Below, one piece after another: positions 1 through 6,428 of a stretch of 7,205 nucleotides of DNA. Every line of letters begins with the position of its first letter. The stretch's first letter is position 1. The position numbers were made by a program, and so were the translations under genes. Source of the stretch: Thermodesulfatator sp. (GTDB lineage: Bacteria > Desulfobacterota > Thermodesulfobacteria > Thermodesulfobacteriales > Thermodesulfobacteriaceae). The stretch is taken from assembly GCA_003978075.1 (NCBI GenBank), contig QOAM01000075.1:1-7205 (forward strand), in the 5' to 3' direction. Under the pieces are notes generated by a model. That model was given only the letters and a program-made list of their open reading frames with translations, searched no databases and was not told the DNA's origin.

Positions 1-205
1 CCCTGGGCCCGGTATCTCTCGGTGTAGCCTTTTCCTCGATCTGGCGCAAGGCCTCCTCCGCGCTCTTTTCGGTGAGGTAGTCGGCCTGATAAAGGACGAC
101 TCCCACCCGGAGATTTTTCGGGTCGAAGGCTTCTGGAACGAAAAAATCCCGCAGGACTTTTCCTCGGTGTAGCGAGACCTCTGCGAAAAGCCCTTTGCGT
201 GGGCT
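1..205 (-). pseudogene. Frameshifted remnant of a PD-(D/E)XK nuclease (AAA-ATPase-associated type), running off the left edge
   Basis: Read on the minus strand from 205 down to about 30, one open frame ends in SAEEALRQIEEK. After a run of four A (plus-strand T30-33) the next frame continues with GYTERYRAQG to the window edge. Joined, these give a stretch that closely resembles the C-terminal region of the PD-(D/E)XK nuclease domain found at the end of AAA-ATPase-like proteins, where a QI-EKGY-E-YR pattern is typical (recalled family knowledge, no search run). A single extra A in the homopolymer would restore one frame. An in-frame TGA lies at 206-208 (minus strand), and no ATG, GTG or TTG occurs before the GTG at 106-104. 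The long N-terminal ATPase part is absent. Where the family usually has a catalytic E-x-K, this copy seems to read QAD. I infer a decayed accessory gene. A sequencing indel could explain the frameshift but not the missing N-terminus. Confidence 0.45.
18..173. repeat. Short permuted direct repeat inside the remnant gene
   Basis: CTCGGTGTAGC occurs at 18-28 and again at 163-173. CTTTTCCTCG occurs at 29-38 and again at 157-166. In the left copy the two blocks follow each other as first-then-second. In the right copy they are in the opposite order and share CTCG. This could be a scar of local rearrangement or simple chance in a short region; nothing else supports a mobile element here. Confidence 0.3.
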
Positions 206-206
206 T
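188..206 (-). terminator. Small hairpin with a short T run on the minus strand, possible weak terminator
   Basis: AAGCCC at 188-193 pairs with GGGCTT at 201-206 around a 7-nt loop. Read on the minus strand the stem is followed by two further T, giving a TTTT run. Read on the plus strand it is followed by CACCCC and has no T run. The stem is only 6 bp, so this is at best a weak terminator. It lies at the very edge of the minus-strand remnant. Confidence 0.25.
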
Positions 207-279
207 CACCCCTCAAACCTTACTTTTACTCCAGCTTCACTTTTTCAGAGGTTTCTTTGGGAATGGTGGGCTCCACGGC

Positions 280-307
280 TTGACAGGGTGCGGAAGACCC
301 GTAAAAA
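280..307 (+). promoter_or_regulatory. Probable sigma70-type promoter of the rplU operon
   Basis: A perfect -35 hexamer TTGACA lies at 280-285. With a 16-bp spacer the -10 would be TAAAAA at 302-307; with 17 bp it would be AAAAAT at 303-308. Each matches the consensus at four of six positions. Transcription would start around 313-316, leaving a leader of roughly 25 nt before the rplU start. It is the only good promoter-like match seen ahead of the first gene, and the downstream genes are too tightly packed to need another. The site is predicted from sequence pattern alone. Confidence 0.55.
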
Positions 308-327
308 TGCGCTGACTCCCGGAGATG

Positions 328-334
328 AGGAGGT
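328..334 (+). promoter_or_regulatory. Ribosome binding site that fixes the GTG start of rplU
   Basis: AGGAGGT, a full Shine-Dalgarno match, ends 6 nt before the GTG at 341. The nearby ATG at 325-327 is out of frame, and so is the TTG at 336-338. The same AGGAGGT occurs at 654-660, also 6 nt before the rpmA start. Confidence 0.8.
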
Positions 335-340
335 GTTGAG

Positions 341-652
341 GTGTTTGCCGTGATCAAAACCGGTGGTAAACAGTACAAGGTAGCCCCCGGAGACACTTTG
401 CGCGTGGAAAAGCTCCCGGGAGAACCCGGCGAGACGGTGGAAATCGCCGAGGTGCTTCTGGTGGCCCAGGGAGGGGATTTAAAGGTGGGTACTCCGGTGG
501 TGGAAGGAGCTAGGGTGAGGGCCACCATCTTAGAGCAGGGGCGCAGTCGAAAAATCATTGTCTTTAAGAAGAAACGCCGCAAAAATTATCGGCGTAAAAG
601 GGGACACCGGCAGCCCTACACCGTGCTGCGCATAGAAGAAATCTTGGTTTAA
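341..652 (+). CDS. rplU: 50S ribosomal protein L21
   Basis: L21 is a primary 23S rRNA-binding protein of the large ribosomal subunit. This product is 103 residues, the standard length. It opens with the conserved FAVIKTGGKQYKV segment. Near the end it carries the L21 signature, a very basic KKKRRKNYRRKRGHRQPYT stretch at about residues 75-94 that contacts rRNA. GTG is the start because AGGAGGT lies 6 nt upstream and the conserved N-terminus begins there. The gene is first in the operon, and rpmA follows after 14 nt, the near-universal bacterial order. A 118-residue open frame on the opposite strand (226-582) is a shadow. Identification is secure. Confidence 0.98.
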   Translation: MFAVIKTGGKQYKVAPGDTLRVEKLPGEPGETVEIAEVLLVAQGGDLKVGTPVVEGARVRATILEQGRSRKIIVFKKKRRKNYRRKRGHRQPYTVLRIEEILV

Positions 653-666
653 GAGGAGGTCTAGTT

Positions 667-936
667 ATGGCCCACAAAAAATCCGGTGGGGCTTCGCGCA
701 ACGGTCGAGACAGCCACAGCAAACGTCTCGGGGTGAAGCGGTACGATGGCCAGGTAGTGCGTGCCGGGAATGTGCTGGTGCGTCAGCGGGGGACCAGGAT
801 TCGTCCTGGCTTCAATGTGGGAATGGGGCGAGATTTCACCCTCTTTGCCAAGATCGACGGAGTAGTCAAGTTCGAGAACCGTGGCGGCCGCAGGGTGGTG
901 AGCGTTTATCCTCTAGAAAGTGCCCAGGCGGCCTAA
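667..936 (+). CDS. rpmA: 50S ribosomal protein L27
   Basis: L27 is a large-subunit protein whose N-terminal tail reaches the peptidyl-transferase centre and helps hold tRNA. This one is 89 residues. It starts with MAHKKSGGASRNGRDS, the typical unprocessed N-terminus, so it lacks the cleavable extension seen in Firmicutes L27. The conserved core GVKRYDGQVVRAGNVLVRQRGT follows (in two parts, about residues 22-43), then the GMGRDFTLFA block. AGGAGGT lies 6 nt before the ATG. In many bacteria the next gene is obgE, but here it is mfd, starting 12 nt after the TAA. The rpmA reading frame is the same as that of mfd; one stop codon and four codons separate them. Confidence 0.98.
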   Translation: MAHKKSGGASRNGRDSHSKRLGVKRYDGQVVRAGNVLVRQRGTRIRPGFNVGMGRDFTLFAKIDGVVKFENRGGRRVVSVYPLESAQAA

Positions 937-948
937 AGTGTTGGCTGG

Positions 949-3900
949 GTGGAGTTTCCCCGAAGACTTGAAGGTTTGCGTGAGCTCTTGGCCCAGGGCC
1001 AGGGTGTCTTGGAAGTGGGCGGGGTGCGCCCGGTATCCCTGGCTTGGCTCCTGGCCTCCCTCTCCTTAGAAAGACCTCTCCTTGTCCTTTTTCCTCGAGA
1101 AGATGTAGCCCGCCAGTTTGTGCGGGCCTTTTTCTTTTTTGTTGGAGAATCGCCGGAATTTTTTCCCGCTCCTGAAGCCCCTCCCCTGGTGGAAGTCCTG
1201 CCCTCCAGGGAGATCGGCGTGCAGCGCGTGGCTGTCCTCGCTAAGCTCCTCCTTCAGAGGGCCCGCCTGGTGGTGGCCACGCCGGTGGCCCTTCAGCGAC
1301 GGACGGTCCCCCCGGAGGCCCTCCGCGGTGCCTACGAATATCTCCTGGCCGGGGAGGAAATTCCGCGGGAGCGGCTCCTCGAAAAATTGGTGGCCCTGGG
1401 GTACGAGAGGGTGGGACGCGTGGAAGGGCCGGGAGAATTCGCCGTGCGCGGGGGGGTGATCGACCTCTGGCCTCCAGGCTACGAAGATCCCCTGCGACTG
1501 GATTTTTTCGGAGACCAACTGGAGTCCATCCGGGTCTTTGATCCCCAGACCCAGCGGGGAAGGCGAAGCCTGGAAGAAGCCTACCTCTTTCCGGTAAGGG
1601 AGATCTTCTTGACCGGAGATCCAGAGAGCCTTTCCGAAAGAATTCTCCAGCGAGCCGAACGCTATCGAGTGCCCTCTTCGGAGGTGGAAGATTATCGTGA
1701 AGCCCTTATCCTCAAGCGTTTTTTGCGGCCGGAAGAATTCTGGCTACCTCTTTTATTTGAAAAGCTCACGGACTTTCGGGCTTACCTTCCCCGAGAAACG
1801 GGTCTGGTGCTCTGGGAGCCGGAGAAAATCAGGGCCGAGGCAGAGGGCTTCTGGGAAAGGGTCCTCTCCGGGGCCCGACGCCTCAAGCGCAGGCTCCTTT
1901 TTGAGCCTGAGGAGGTCTTTCTTTCCCCAGAGGAATGGGAACGCCTCCTGGAAAAATCTTTTGAGGCGCGTGTTCTCGCCAGGGAGCTTCCCCTTTCCGG
2001 AAGGGGAATAGCCCTCTCCTTGCGCTCCCCCGAAGAACTCCTTCCTCCGGCTGAAGGTCGGGGGCTCTCTCGAGGGTTGGCCCTCATTCGGGCAGGATTA
2101 GAAAGCGGAGACCATCTCGTCCTAGTCCTTTCCTCGCGCACCTCGGCTGAGCGCTTGGGAAACCTTCTCCGCGAAGAAGGGCTCACCGAAGATAGCCCTC
2201 CGGTGCGGGAGGGACCTCTGCGAGAGCTCGACCGGCGACACCCTCTGGAGCTTTATATAGGGGATCTTCCGGAGGGGTTCTGGTGGCCGGAGCTGGCCTT
2301 GATCCTCCTTTCCGAGACCGAGCTTTGGGGGAGGCGTCCTCCAGGAGTCCCCCGTCGGCCGAGAGTCCCTGGGACCCGCCTAGAGGACCTTAAGCCCGGA
2401 GATTATGTGGTGCATCGGGAGCACGGGATCGGACTTTACCAAGGGCTCGTGCGTCTCGAAGTAGGTGGGGTCCCGGGGGAGTTTCTCTTAGTAGAATATG
2501 CTGGCGGCGACCGCCTTTACCTCCCGGTGGACCGTCTGGGGGAGATCCATCGCTATGTGGGAGTGGATGAGCGTCCTCCGCCCTTAGATCGTCTAGGGGG
2601 GAAAGGCTTTGCCCGGCGGAAGGAGAAGGTCAAGCGGGCGGTTCAGGAAATTGCCCAGGAGCTGGTGGCCCTTTATGCCGCTCGCCGGGTGGCCCGGGGA
2701 CATGCCTTCTCCCCGCCGGACTTGGTCTTTCGGGAATTCGAGGCCAGCTTCCCTTACGAGGAAACACCGGATCAAGAGGCGGCCCTGGAGGAGATCCTAG
2801 CGGACATGCAGAGCCCGCGCCCCATGGACCGCCTGCTCGCGGGAGATGTGGGTTACGGTAAGACCGAAGTGGCCTTGCGAGCAGCTATGCTCGCCGTACG
2901 GGACGGCAAACAGGTGGCGGTCCTGGTGCCCACCACGGTGCTGGCCGAACAGCATTACCGCACCTTCCGGGAACGTATGGAGCCCTTTGGAATACGAGTG
3001 GGAATCCTCTCCCGCTTAAGGCCCTTGAGTGAACAACGGGAGACCCTCAAAGCCCTGGCCCGGGGAGAAATCCAGGTGGTTATCGGCACACATCGCCTGC
3101 TTTCCACGGACGTGCGCTTTAAGGACCTGGGACTCCTCATCATCGACGAAGAGCATCGCTTCGGGGTGCGTCAGAAAGAACGCTTAAAAGAGCTCAAAAA
3201 GACCGTAGATGTGCTTTCCCTTTCCGCCACCCCCATCCCGCGCACCTTACAGATGTCCCTTCTGGGTATCCGCGATCTTTCGGTGATCGAGACCCCACCT
3301 CCAGGCCGGCTTCCGGTAAAGACCATTTTGGCCAAGATGGAGCCGGAGATCGTAAAGGAGGCTATAAGACGAGAGTTATCCCGGGGCGGGCAAGTCTTTT
3401 TTGTCTATCCTCGGGTACGGGGGCTTTCGGCCATGGCCGGCTGGGTGCGTCGCCTGGTGCCCGAGGCCCGGGTGGCCATGGCCCACGGACAAATGCCCGC
3501 CCGGGAACTGGAAGAAGTGATGTCGCGCTTTGTGCGTCGGGAGATCGAGGTCTTGGTCTGCACCACCATCATCGAAAGCGGACTGGATATCCCTTCAGCC
3601 AATACCATCATCATCTGCCGGGCAGATCGTCTGGGACTGGCCGAGATCTATCAGCTCCGGGGCCGGGTGGGCCGAGGGAACGTGCAGGCCTACGCCTATC
3701 TCCTAGTACCCTCTCTTTCCGGGCTCACCGAGGAGGCCCGCAAGCGCCTCCAAGCCCTCATGCAATTTACCGAGCTGGGCTCAGGTTTTCGTCTGGCCTT
3801 GAGCGACCTCAAAATACGGGGAGCGGGAAATCTCCTAGGGACCTCCCAGTCTGGACATATCGCTGCCGTGGGCTATGACCTCTACTTGGAAATCCTGGAA

Positions 3901-4392
3901 AGAGCCGTACGCGAACTCCGGGGAGAAAAGATAGAGGAAAGACCCGAGCCGGAGGTGCGGCTCAACCTCCCGGCCTACTTCCCCGAAACCTATGTCCCGG
4001 ACGTGGAGGAACGTCTGCACCTTTACCGGGAGCTCTCTCTAGTGCAGGACGAAGAGGCCTTGGTCCGTTTCGAAGAAGATCTCAAGGACCGCTTCGGAGA
4101 ACCCCCGCCTGAGGGGCGAAACCTCCTGGAGCTCACCCGCCTCAAGCTCCTCTTGCGGACCCTTTGGATCCTCAAACTGGAAAGCCGGGGCCAGGAGCTG
4201 ATTTTCCATCTAGGAAGGGATCCTGCTTATTACCAGAAGGGGATACGGGCCCTCTTTCCGGTCTTTCGCCAGGTACGGCTTACGCGAGAGGGACGGCTGC
4301 GGGTAAGGGCAGAAGGGCCACTCCTTTCGCAGGCCCTTAAAATCGGCCATATTCTGAGAGAAAAGATCTTACAGGTTAGGGAGGGAACATGA
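949..4392 (+). CDS. mfd: Transcription-repair coupling factor Mfd (ATP-dependent translocase)
   Basis: Mfd pushes on RNA polymerase stalled at DNA lesions, removes it from DNA and recruits UvrA for nucleotide excision repair. At 1147 residues it matches the E. coli protein (1148). The N-terminal UvrB-like module (about 1-330) has no Walker A, as expected for Mfd. R167, R183 and F187 align with E. coli R165, R181 and F185, reported to bind UvrA. The CarD-like RNA polymerase interaction domain spans about 480-545 (KPGDYVVHREHGIG). The helicase core has Walker A GDVGYGKT (632-639, K638), DEEH (733-736), SATPIPRT, and motif VI QLRGRVGRG (902-910). The C-terminal TRCF domain begins near 1005 (LNLPAYFPETYVPD). 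No key residue is missing. GTG at 949 is the only start near rpmA that fits the frame, but it has no clear Shine-Dalgarno site, suggesting coupling to rpmA translation. The stop overlaps the next ATG as ATGA. Confidence 0.98.
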   Translation: MEFPRRLEGLRELLAQGQGVLEVGGVRPVSLAWLLASLSLERPLLVLFPREDVARQFVRAFFFFVGESPEFFPAPEAPPLVEVLPSREIGVQRVAVLAKLLLQRARLVVATPVALQRRTVPPEALRGAYEYLLAGEEIPRERLLEKLVALGYERVGRVEGPGEFAVRGGVIDLWPPGYEDPLRLDFFGDQLESIRVFDPQTQRGRRSLEEAYLFPVREIFLTGDPESLSERILQRAERYRVPSSEVEDYREALILKRFLRPEEFWLPLLFEKLTDFRAYLPRETGLVLWEPEKIRAEAEGFWERVLSGARRLKRRLLFEPEEVFLSPEEWERLLEKSFEARVLARELPLSGRGIALSLRSPEELLPPAEGRGLSRGLALIRAGLESGDHLVLVLSSRTSAERLGNLLREEGLTEDSPPVREGPLRELDRRHPLELYIGDLPEGFWWPELALILLSETELWGRRPPGVPRRPRVPGTRLEDLKPGDYVVHREHGIGLYQGLVRLEVGGVPGEFLLVEYAGGDRLYLPVDRLGEIHRYVGVDERPPPLDRLGGKGFARRKEKVKRAVQEIAQELVALYAARRVARGHAFSPPDLVFREFEASFPYEETPDQEAALEEILADMQSPRPMDRLLAGDVGYGKTEVALRAAMLAVRDGKQVAVLVPTTVLAEQHYRTFRERMEPFGIRVGILSRLRPLSEQRETLKALARGEIQVVIGTHRLLSTDVRFKDLGLLIIDEEHRFGVRQKERLKELKKTVDVLSLSATPIPRTLQMSLLGIRDLSVIETPPPGRLPVKTILAKMEPEIVKEAIRRELSRGGQVFFVYPRVRGLSAMAGWVRRLVPEARVAMAHGQMPARELEEVMSRFVRREIEVLVCTTIIESGLDIPSANTIIICRADRLGLAEIYQLRGRVGRGNVQAYAYLLVPSLSGLTEEARKRLQALMQFTELGSGFRLALSDLKIRGAGNLLGTSQSGHIAAVGYDLYLEILERAVRELRGEKIEERPEPEVRLNLPAYFPETYVPDVEERLHLYRELSLVQDEEALVRFEEDLKDRFGEPPPEGRNLLELTRLKLLLRTLWILKLESRGQELIFHLGRDPAYYQKGIRALFPVFRQVRLTREGRLRVRAEGPLLSQALKIGHILREKILQVREGT

Positions 4393-5309
4393 AAAGGTCC
4401 TTTGTGGTGGGATTGGTCTTCTTTTTTCTCTTTCAGGGCTTCGTCATGGCCCAAAAGCCCCGATTAGTGGATCGGATTGCTGCGGTGGTGAACGACGAAG
4501 TTATCACCCTTTCCGAGGTGGACGAGGCGGCCCTCCCCCTCTACCGAAAGTATCTGGCAGGGGTGACCGATCCTCAGGAGGAGAGCCGGATCATGCATCG
4601 AATCCGAAAGGAGGTGCTGGAGCGTCTTATTGAGGAAAAGCTCATCCAACAGGAGATCCGGAAGCGCAAGATCCGGGTAAGTGACCAGGAAGTAGAGGCC
4701 TTTATACACCGGGTAAAGGCCCGCCTGGGGGGTGAGGAGGCCTTTCGCGATTTCTTATCCACCCAGGGCCTGAGCGAGCCCGAGTACTGGGAGCAGGTGC
4801 GGGAACAGCTGAAAAGACTCAAGCTCATCCGAGGAAGCGTGCAGGCCCGCATCGTGATTACCGATGAAGAGGTCCGGCGCTATTATGAGGAGCACTACCT
4901 TCAGAACGCCGAGAAGACCCTCCACCTGGCTGCCATCGTAACTTCAGAGAAAGAGCGCATTCGCGAGGCGGCCAAGGCCCTGGCTGAAGGCCAGGATTTT
5001 TCTCAAGTGGCTCGTCGGTACTCCGAGATCCCTGGGGAAGACTTCGGGACCTTCAAGTTTTCTGAACTGGCCCCGGAATTGCGTAAAGCCCTGGAGGGAA
5101 AGGGCCCCGGGGAGATAACCCCTCCGGTGACCTCCGGCGGACGCTGGTTCATCTTCAAGATCTTGGCAATAAAGATCACCCCTACCAAACCCTTGGAAGC
5201 CGTAAAGGAGGAGATCAGACAGACCCTTTATCAGAAGGCCCTTGACCAATATTTCAAAAGATGGTTAAAAGAGCTAAAAGAAAGGGCCTTTATTAAGGTA
5301 TTTATTTGA
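4389..5309 (+). CDS. SurA-like periplasmic chaperone with one degenerate parvulin domain
   Basis: The 306-residue product probably acts in the periplasm on unfolded outer-membrane proteins. Residues 1-21 form a signal peptide: basic MKR, a hydrophobic run, then VMA before QKP, with no lipobox Cys. The SurA N-terminal domain follows (VDRIAAVVNDEVITLSEVD at 27-45, the helical ERLIEEKLIQQEI segment, to about 170). One parvulin-like domain spans about 178-262, then a charged C-terminal helix. E. coli SurA is larger and has two parvulin domains. The usual parvulin histidines appear absent: the HIL position reads A182-I-V, and the GYH position near the domain end reads GGRWF (250-254). I infer chaperone rather than isomerase activity. 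AGGGAGG lies 4 nt upstream of the ATG, which overlaps the mfd stop. The gene could equally be named as a generic peptidylprolyl isomerase. Confidence 0.88.
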   Translation: MKRSFVVGLVFFFLFQGFVMAQKPRLVDRIAAVVNDEVITLSEVDEAALPLYRKYLAGVTDPQEESRIMHRIRKEVLERLIEEKLIQQEIRKRKIRVSDQEVEAFIHRVKARLGGEEAFRDFLSTQGLSEPEYWEQVREQLKRLKLIRGSVQARIVITDEEVRRYYEEHYLQNAEKTLHLAAIVTSEKERIREAAKALAEGQDFSQVARRYSEIPGEDFGTFKFSELAPELRKALEGKGPGEITPPVTSGGRWFIFKILAIKITPTKPLEAVKEEIRQTLYQKALDQYFKRWLKELKERAFIKVFI

Positions 5310-5671
5310 TGGCCTCCGAAAACACTGGTATAGGAGAATATCTGCGAAAAACGCGAGAGGCTCAAGGAAAGACTTTAGCTGAAATAGCCGAGGAAACTAA
5401 GATCAATCCTCGCTATCTGGAGGCCTTAGAAAGAGAGGCCTGGGGAGAGCTTCCAGCGGAGGTCTTTACCCAGGGGTACCTGCGCGCTTATGCCCTGGCC
5501 CTAGGGCTCGATCCCGAAAAACTCTTGGAGCGGTATGCTGCCATGCGCCCGCCCCAAGAGGATCCCCTGGAGGTCTCGCCCCTTCGAAGAAAAATTCTCG
5601 CTCTGCCTTGGCTGGGGGTGATACTGGCCTTTCTCTTGCTTTTTTTCTTCCTTTTGTGGTTATTTCATTGA
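5309..5671 (+). CDS. Small RodZ-like membrane protein: N-terminal HTH plus one transmembrane helix
   Basis: RodZ links the MreB cytoskeleton to the membrane and affects rod shape. This 120-residue product has the RodZ-type helix-turn-helix (HTH_25) at about 8-75: GEYLRKTREAQGKTLAEIA, then a KINPRYLEALE helix and FTQGYLRAYA. A short linker rich in Pro and Glu follows, then LRRK, then a very hydrophobic helix at 97-119, and the protein ends with FH. Positive charge before the helix places the HTH in the cytoplasm. Typical RodZ continues into a periplasmic domain, which is missing here. I chose ATG 5309, which overlaps the upstream TGA (TGATG) and has AAGGT 9 nt before it; a TTG at 5306 would add one residue. 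It may be a minimal RodZ or a membrane-anchored regulator. No mreB lies nearby. Confidence 0.8.
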   Translation: MASENTGIGEYLRKTREAQGKTLAEIAEETKINPRYLEALEREAWGELPAEVFTQGYLRAYALALGLDPEKLLERYAAMRPPQEDPLEVSPLRRKILALPWLGVILAFLLLFFFLLWLFH

Positions 5672-5672
5672 G

Positions 5673-6428
5673 ATGTTGATCTCCCGAAAGGCCCTCCTCC
5701 TTTCGGTAAGGGAGGTGGCGGAAAGTGACCTCTTCTTGAGTTTGCTTTCCCCCTCTTATGGCCGCTTTTCTGCGGTAGCCAAGGGAGGCAGGCGAAGCAT
5801 TCGGCGTTTTGTAAACAAGCTCGAGGCCGGGCATCTTCTTCGAATACACCTACGCTGGGGAAAGAAGGGGCTTGCCCCTGTGGTAGAGGCCGCGGATCTC
5901 CTATGGGCTCCGGAGAGATGGCGCAAGGATCCCCGGGCCTTTGCTCTGGCAGGGTACTTTCTGGAGCTCTGTGAGCGTTCCTGCCCGCCGGCCGAAGGGC
6001 GAGAGGTCTTCCCTTTACTCCTCCACTCTCTGCGTCTCTTAGAGGGCCAAGGGGCTTCCCTGCTTCTGGCCTCCTTCTTCGAATTGCGTTTGTTAGGCCT
6101 TCTGGGCTGGGCCCCGGAGCTTGATCGTTGTCTGGGCTGTGGTGGACCCTTGAGGAGAGGCGGGGCCCTCTTTCCCGAAAAAGGAGGAATCCTTTGCCCG
6201 AGTTGTTCCGGCGAGGGGGGATTTGAGCTTTCGGCCCGGAGCTTGGCCCTGCTCCGATATCTAGTTCGTCTCTCTCCGACCAAGCTCTCCCGCGTAAGGC
6301 CCCAGGCAGAAAGCCTTAACCAAATCTCCCGGGCCCTGCGCACCTTCTTGAAGGTGGTCTTGGATCAAGATATAAAGGCCCTCAAGGTCCTCGAGGCCCT
6401 AGAAAGTCCTGGGGAGGAAGCACCATGA
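5673..6428 (+). CDS. recO: DNA repair protein RecO
   Basis: RecO works with RecR, and with RecF in many species, to replace SSB with RecA on single-stranded DNA during gap repair. The product is 251 residues, the usual length. Its N-terminal OB-fold (about 1-80) begins ISRKALLLSVREVAESDLFLSLLS and includes the basic KGGRRSIRR segment, expected to face DNA. The helical C-terminal part holds a zinc ribbon with two CxxC pairs, C153/C156 (CLGCGG) and C175/C178 (CPSC), retained in many but not all RecO proteins. ATG lies 1 nt after the stop of the preceding gene and lacks a clear Shine-Dalgarno site, so its translation probably depends on reinitiation. The stop overlaps the next gene's ATG (ATGA). 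A 195-residue minus-strand open frame inside it is a shadow. Confidence 0.95.
   Translation: MLISRKALLLSVREVAESDLFLSLLSPSYGRFSAVAKGGRRSIRRFVNKLEAGHLLRIHLRWGKKGLAPVVEAADLLWAPERWRKDPRAFALAGYFLELCERSCPPAEGREVFPLLLHSLRLLEGQGASLLLASFFELRLLGLLGWAPELDRCLGCGGPLRRGGALFPEKGGILCPSCSGEGGFELSARSLALLRYLVRLSPTKLSRVRPQAESLNQISRALRTFLKVVLDQDIKALKVLEALESPGEEAP

Noticed and set aside
2..172. Open plus-strand frame ending in a TAG at 170-172, which could be the tail of an upstream gene
   Set aside because: The minus-strand reading gives a much more family-like protein, so the plus frame is more likely a shadow. I recognise no motif in it.
215..254. Inverted repeat AAACCT/AGGTTT in the rplU leader as a possible L21-type regulatory RNA
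   Set aside because: The stem is only 6 bp with a 28-nt loop, lies upstream of the predicted promoter, and would not be in the transcript.
226..582. 118-residue minus-strand open frame
   Set aside because: It lies antisense to rplU, whose identity is certain, and has no recognisable motif or ribosome binding site.
1066..1518. 150-residue minus-strand open frame
   Set aside because: It lies inside mfd with low-complexity composition and no family resemblance, so I read it as a shadow.
5756..6343. 195-residue minus-strand open frame
   Set aside because: It is fully antisense to recO and very rich in Arg, Ser and Pro, as expected of a shadow of a GC-rich gene.
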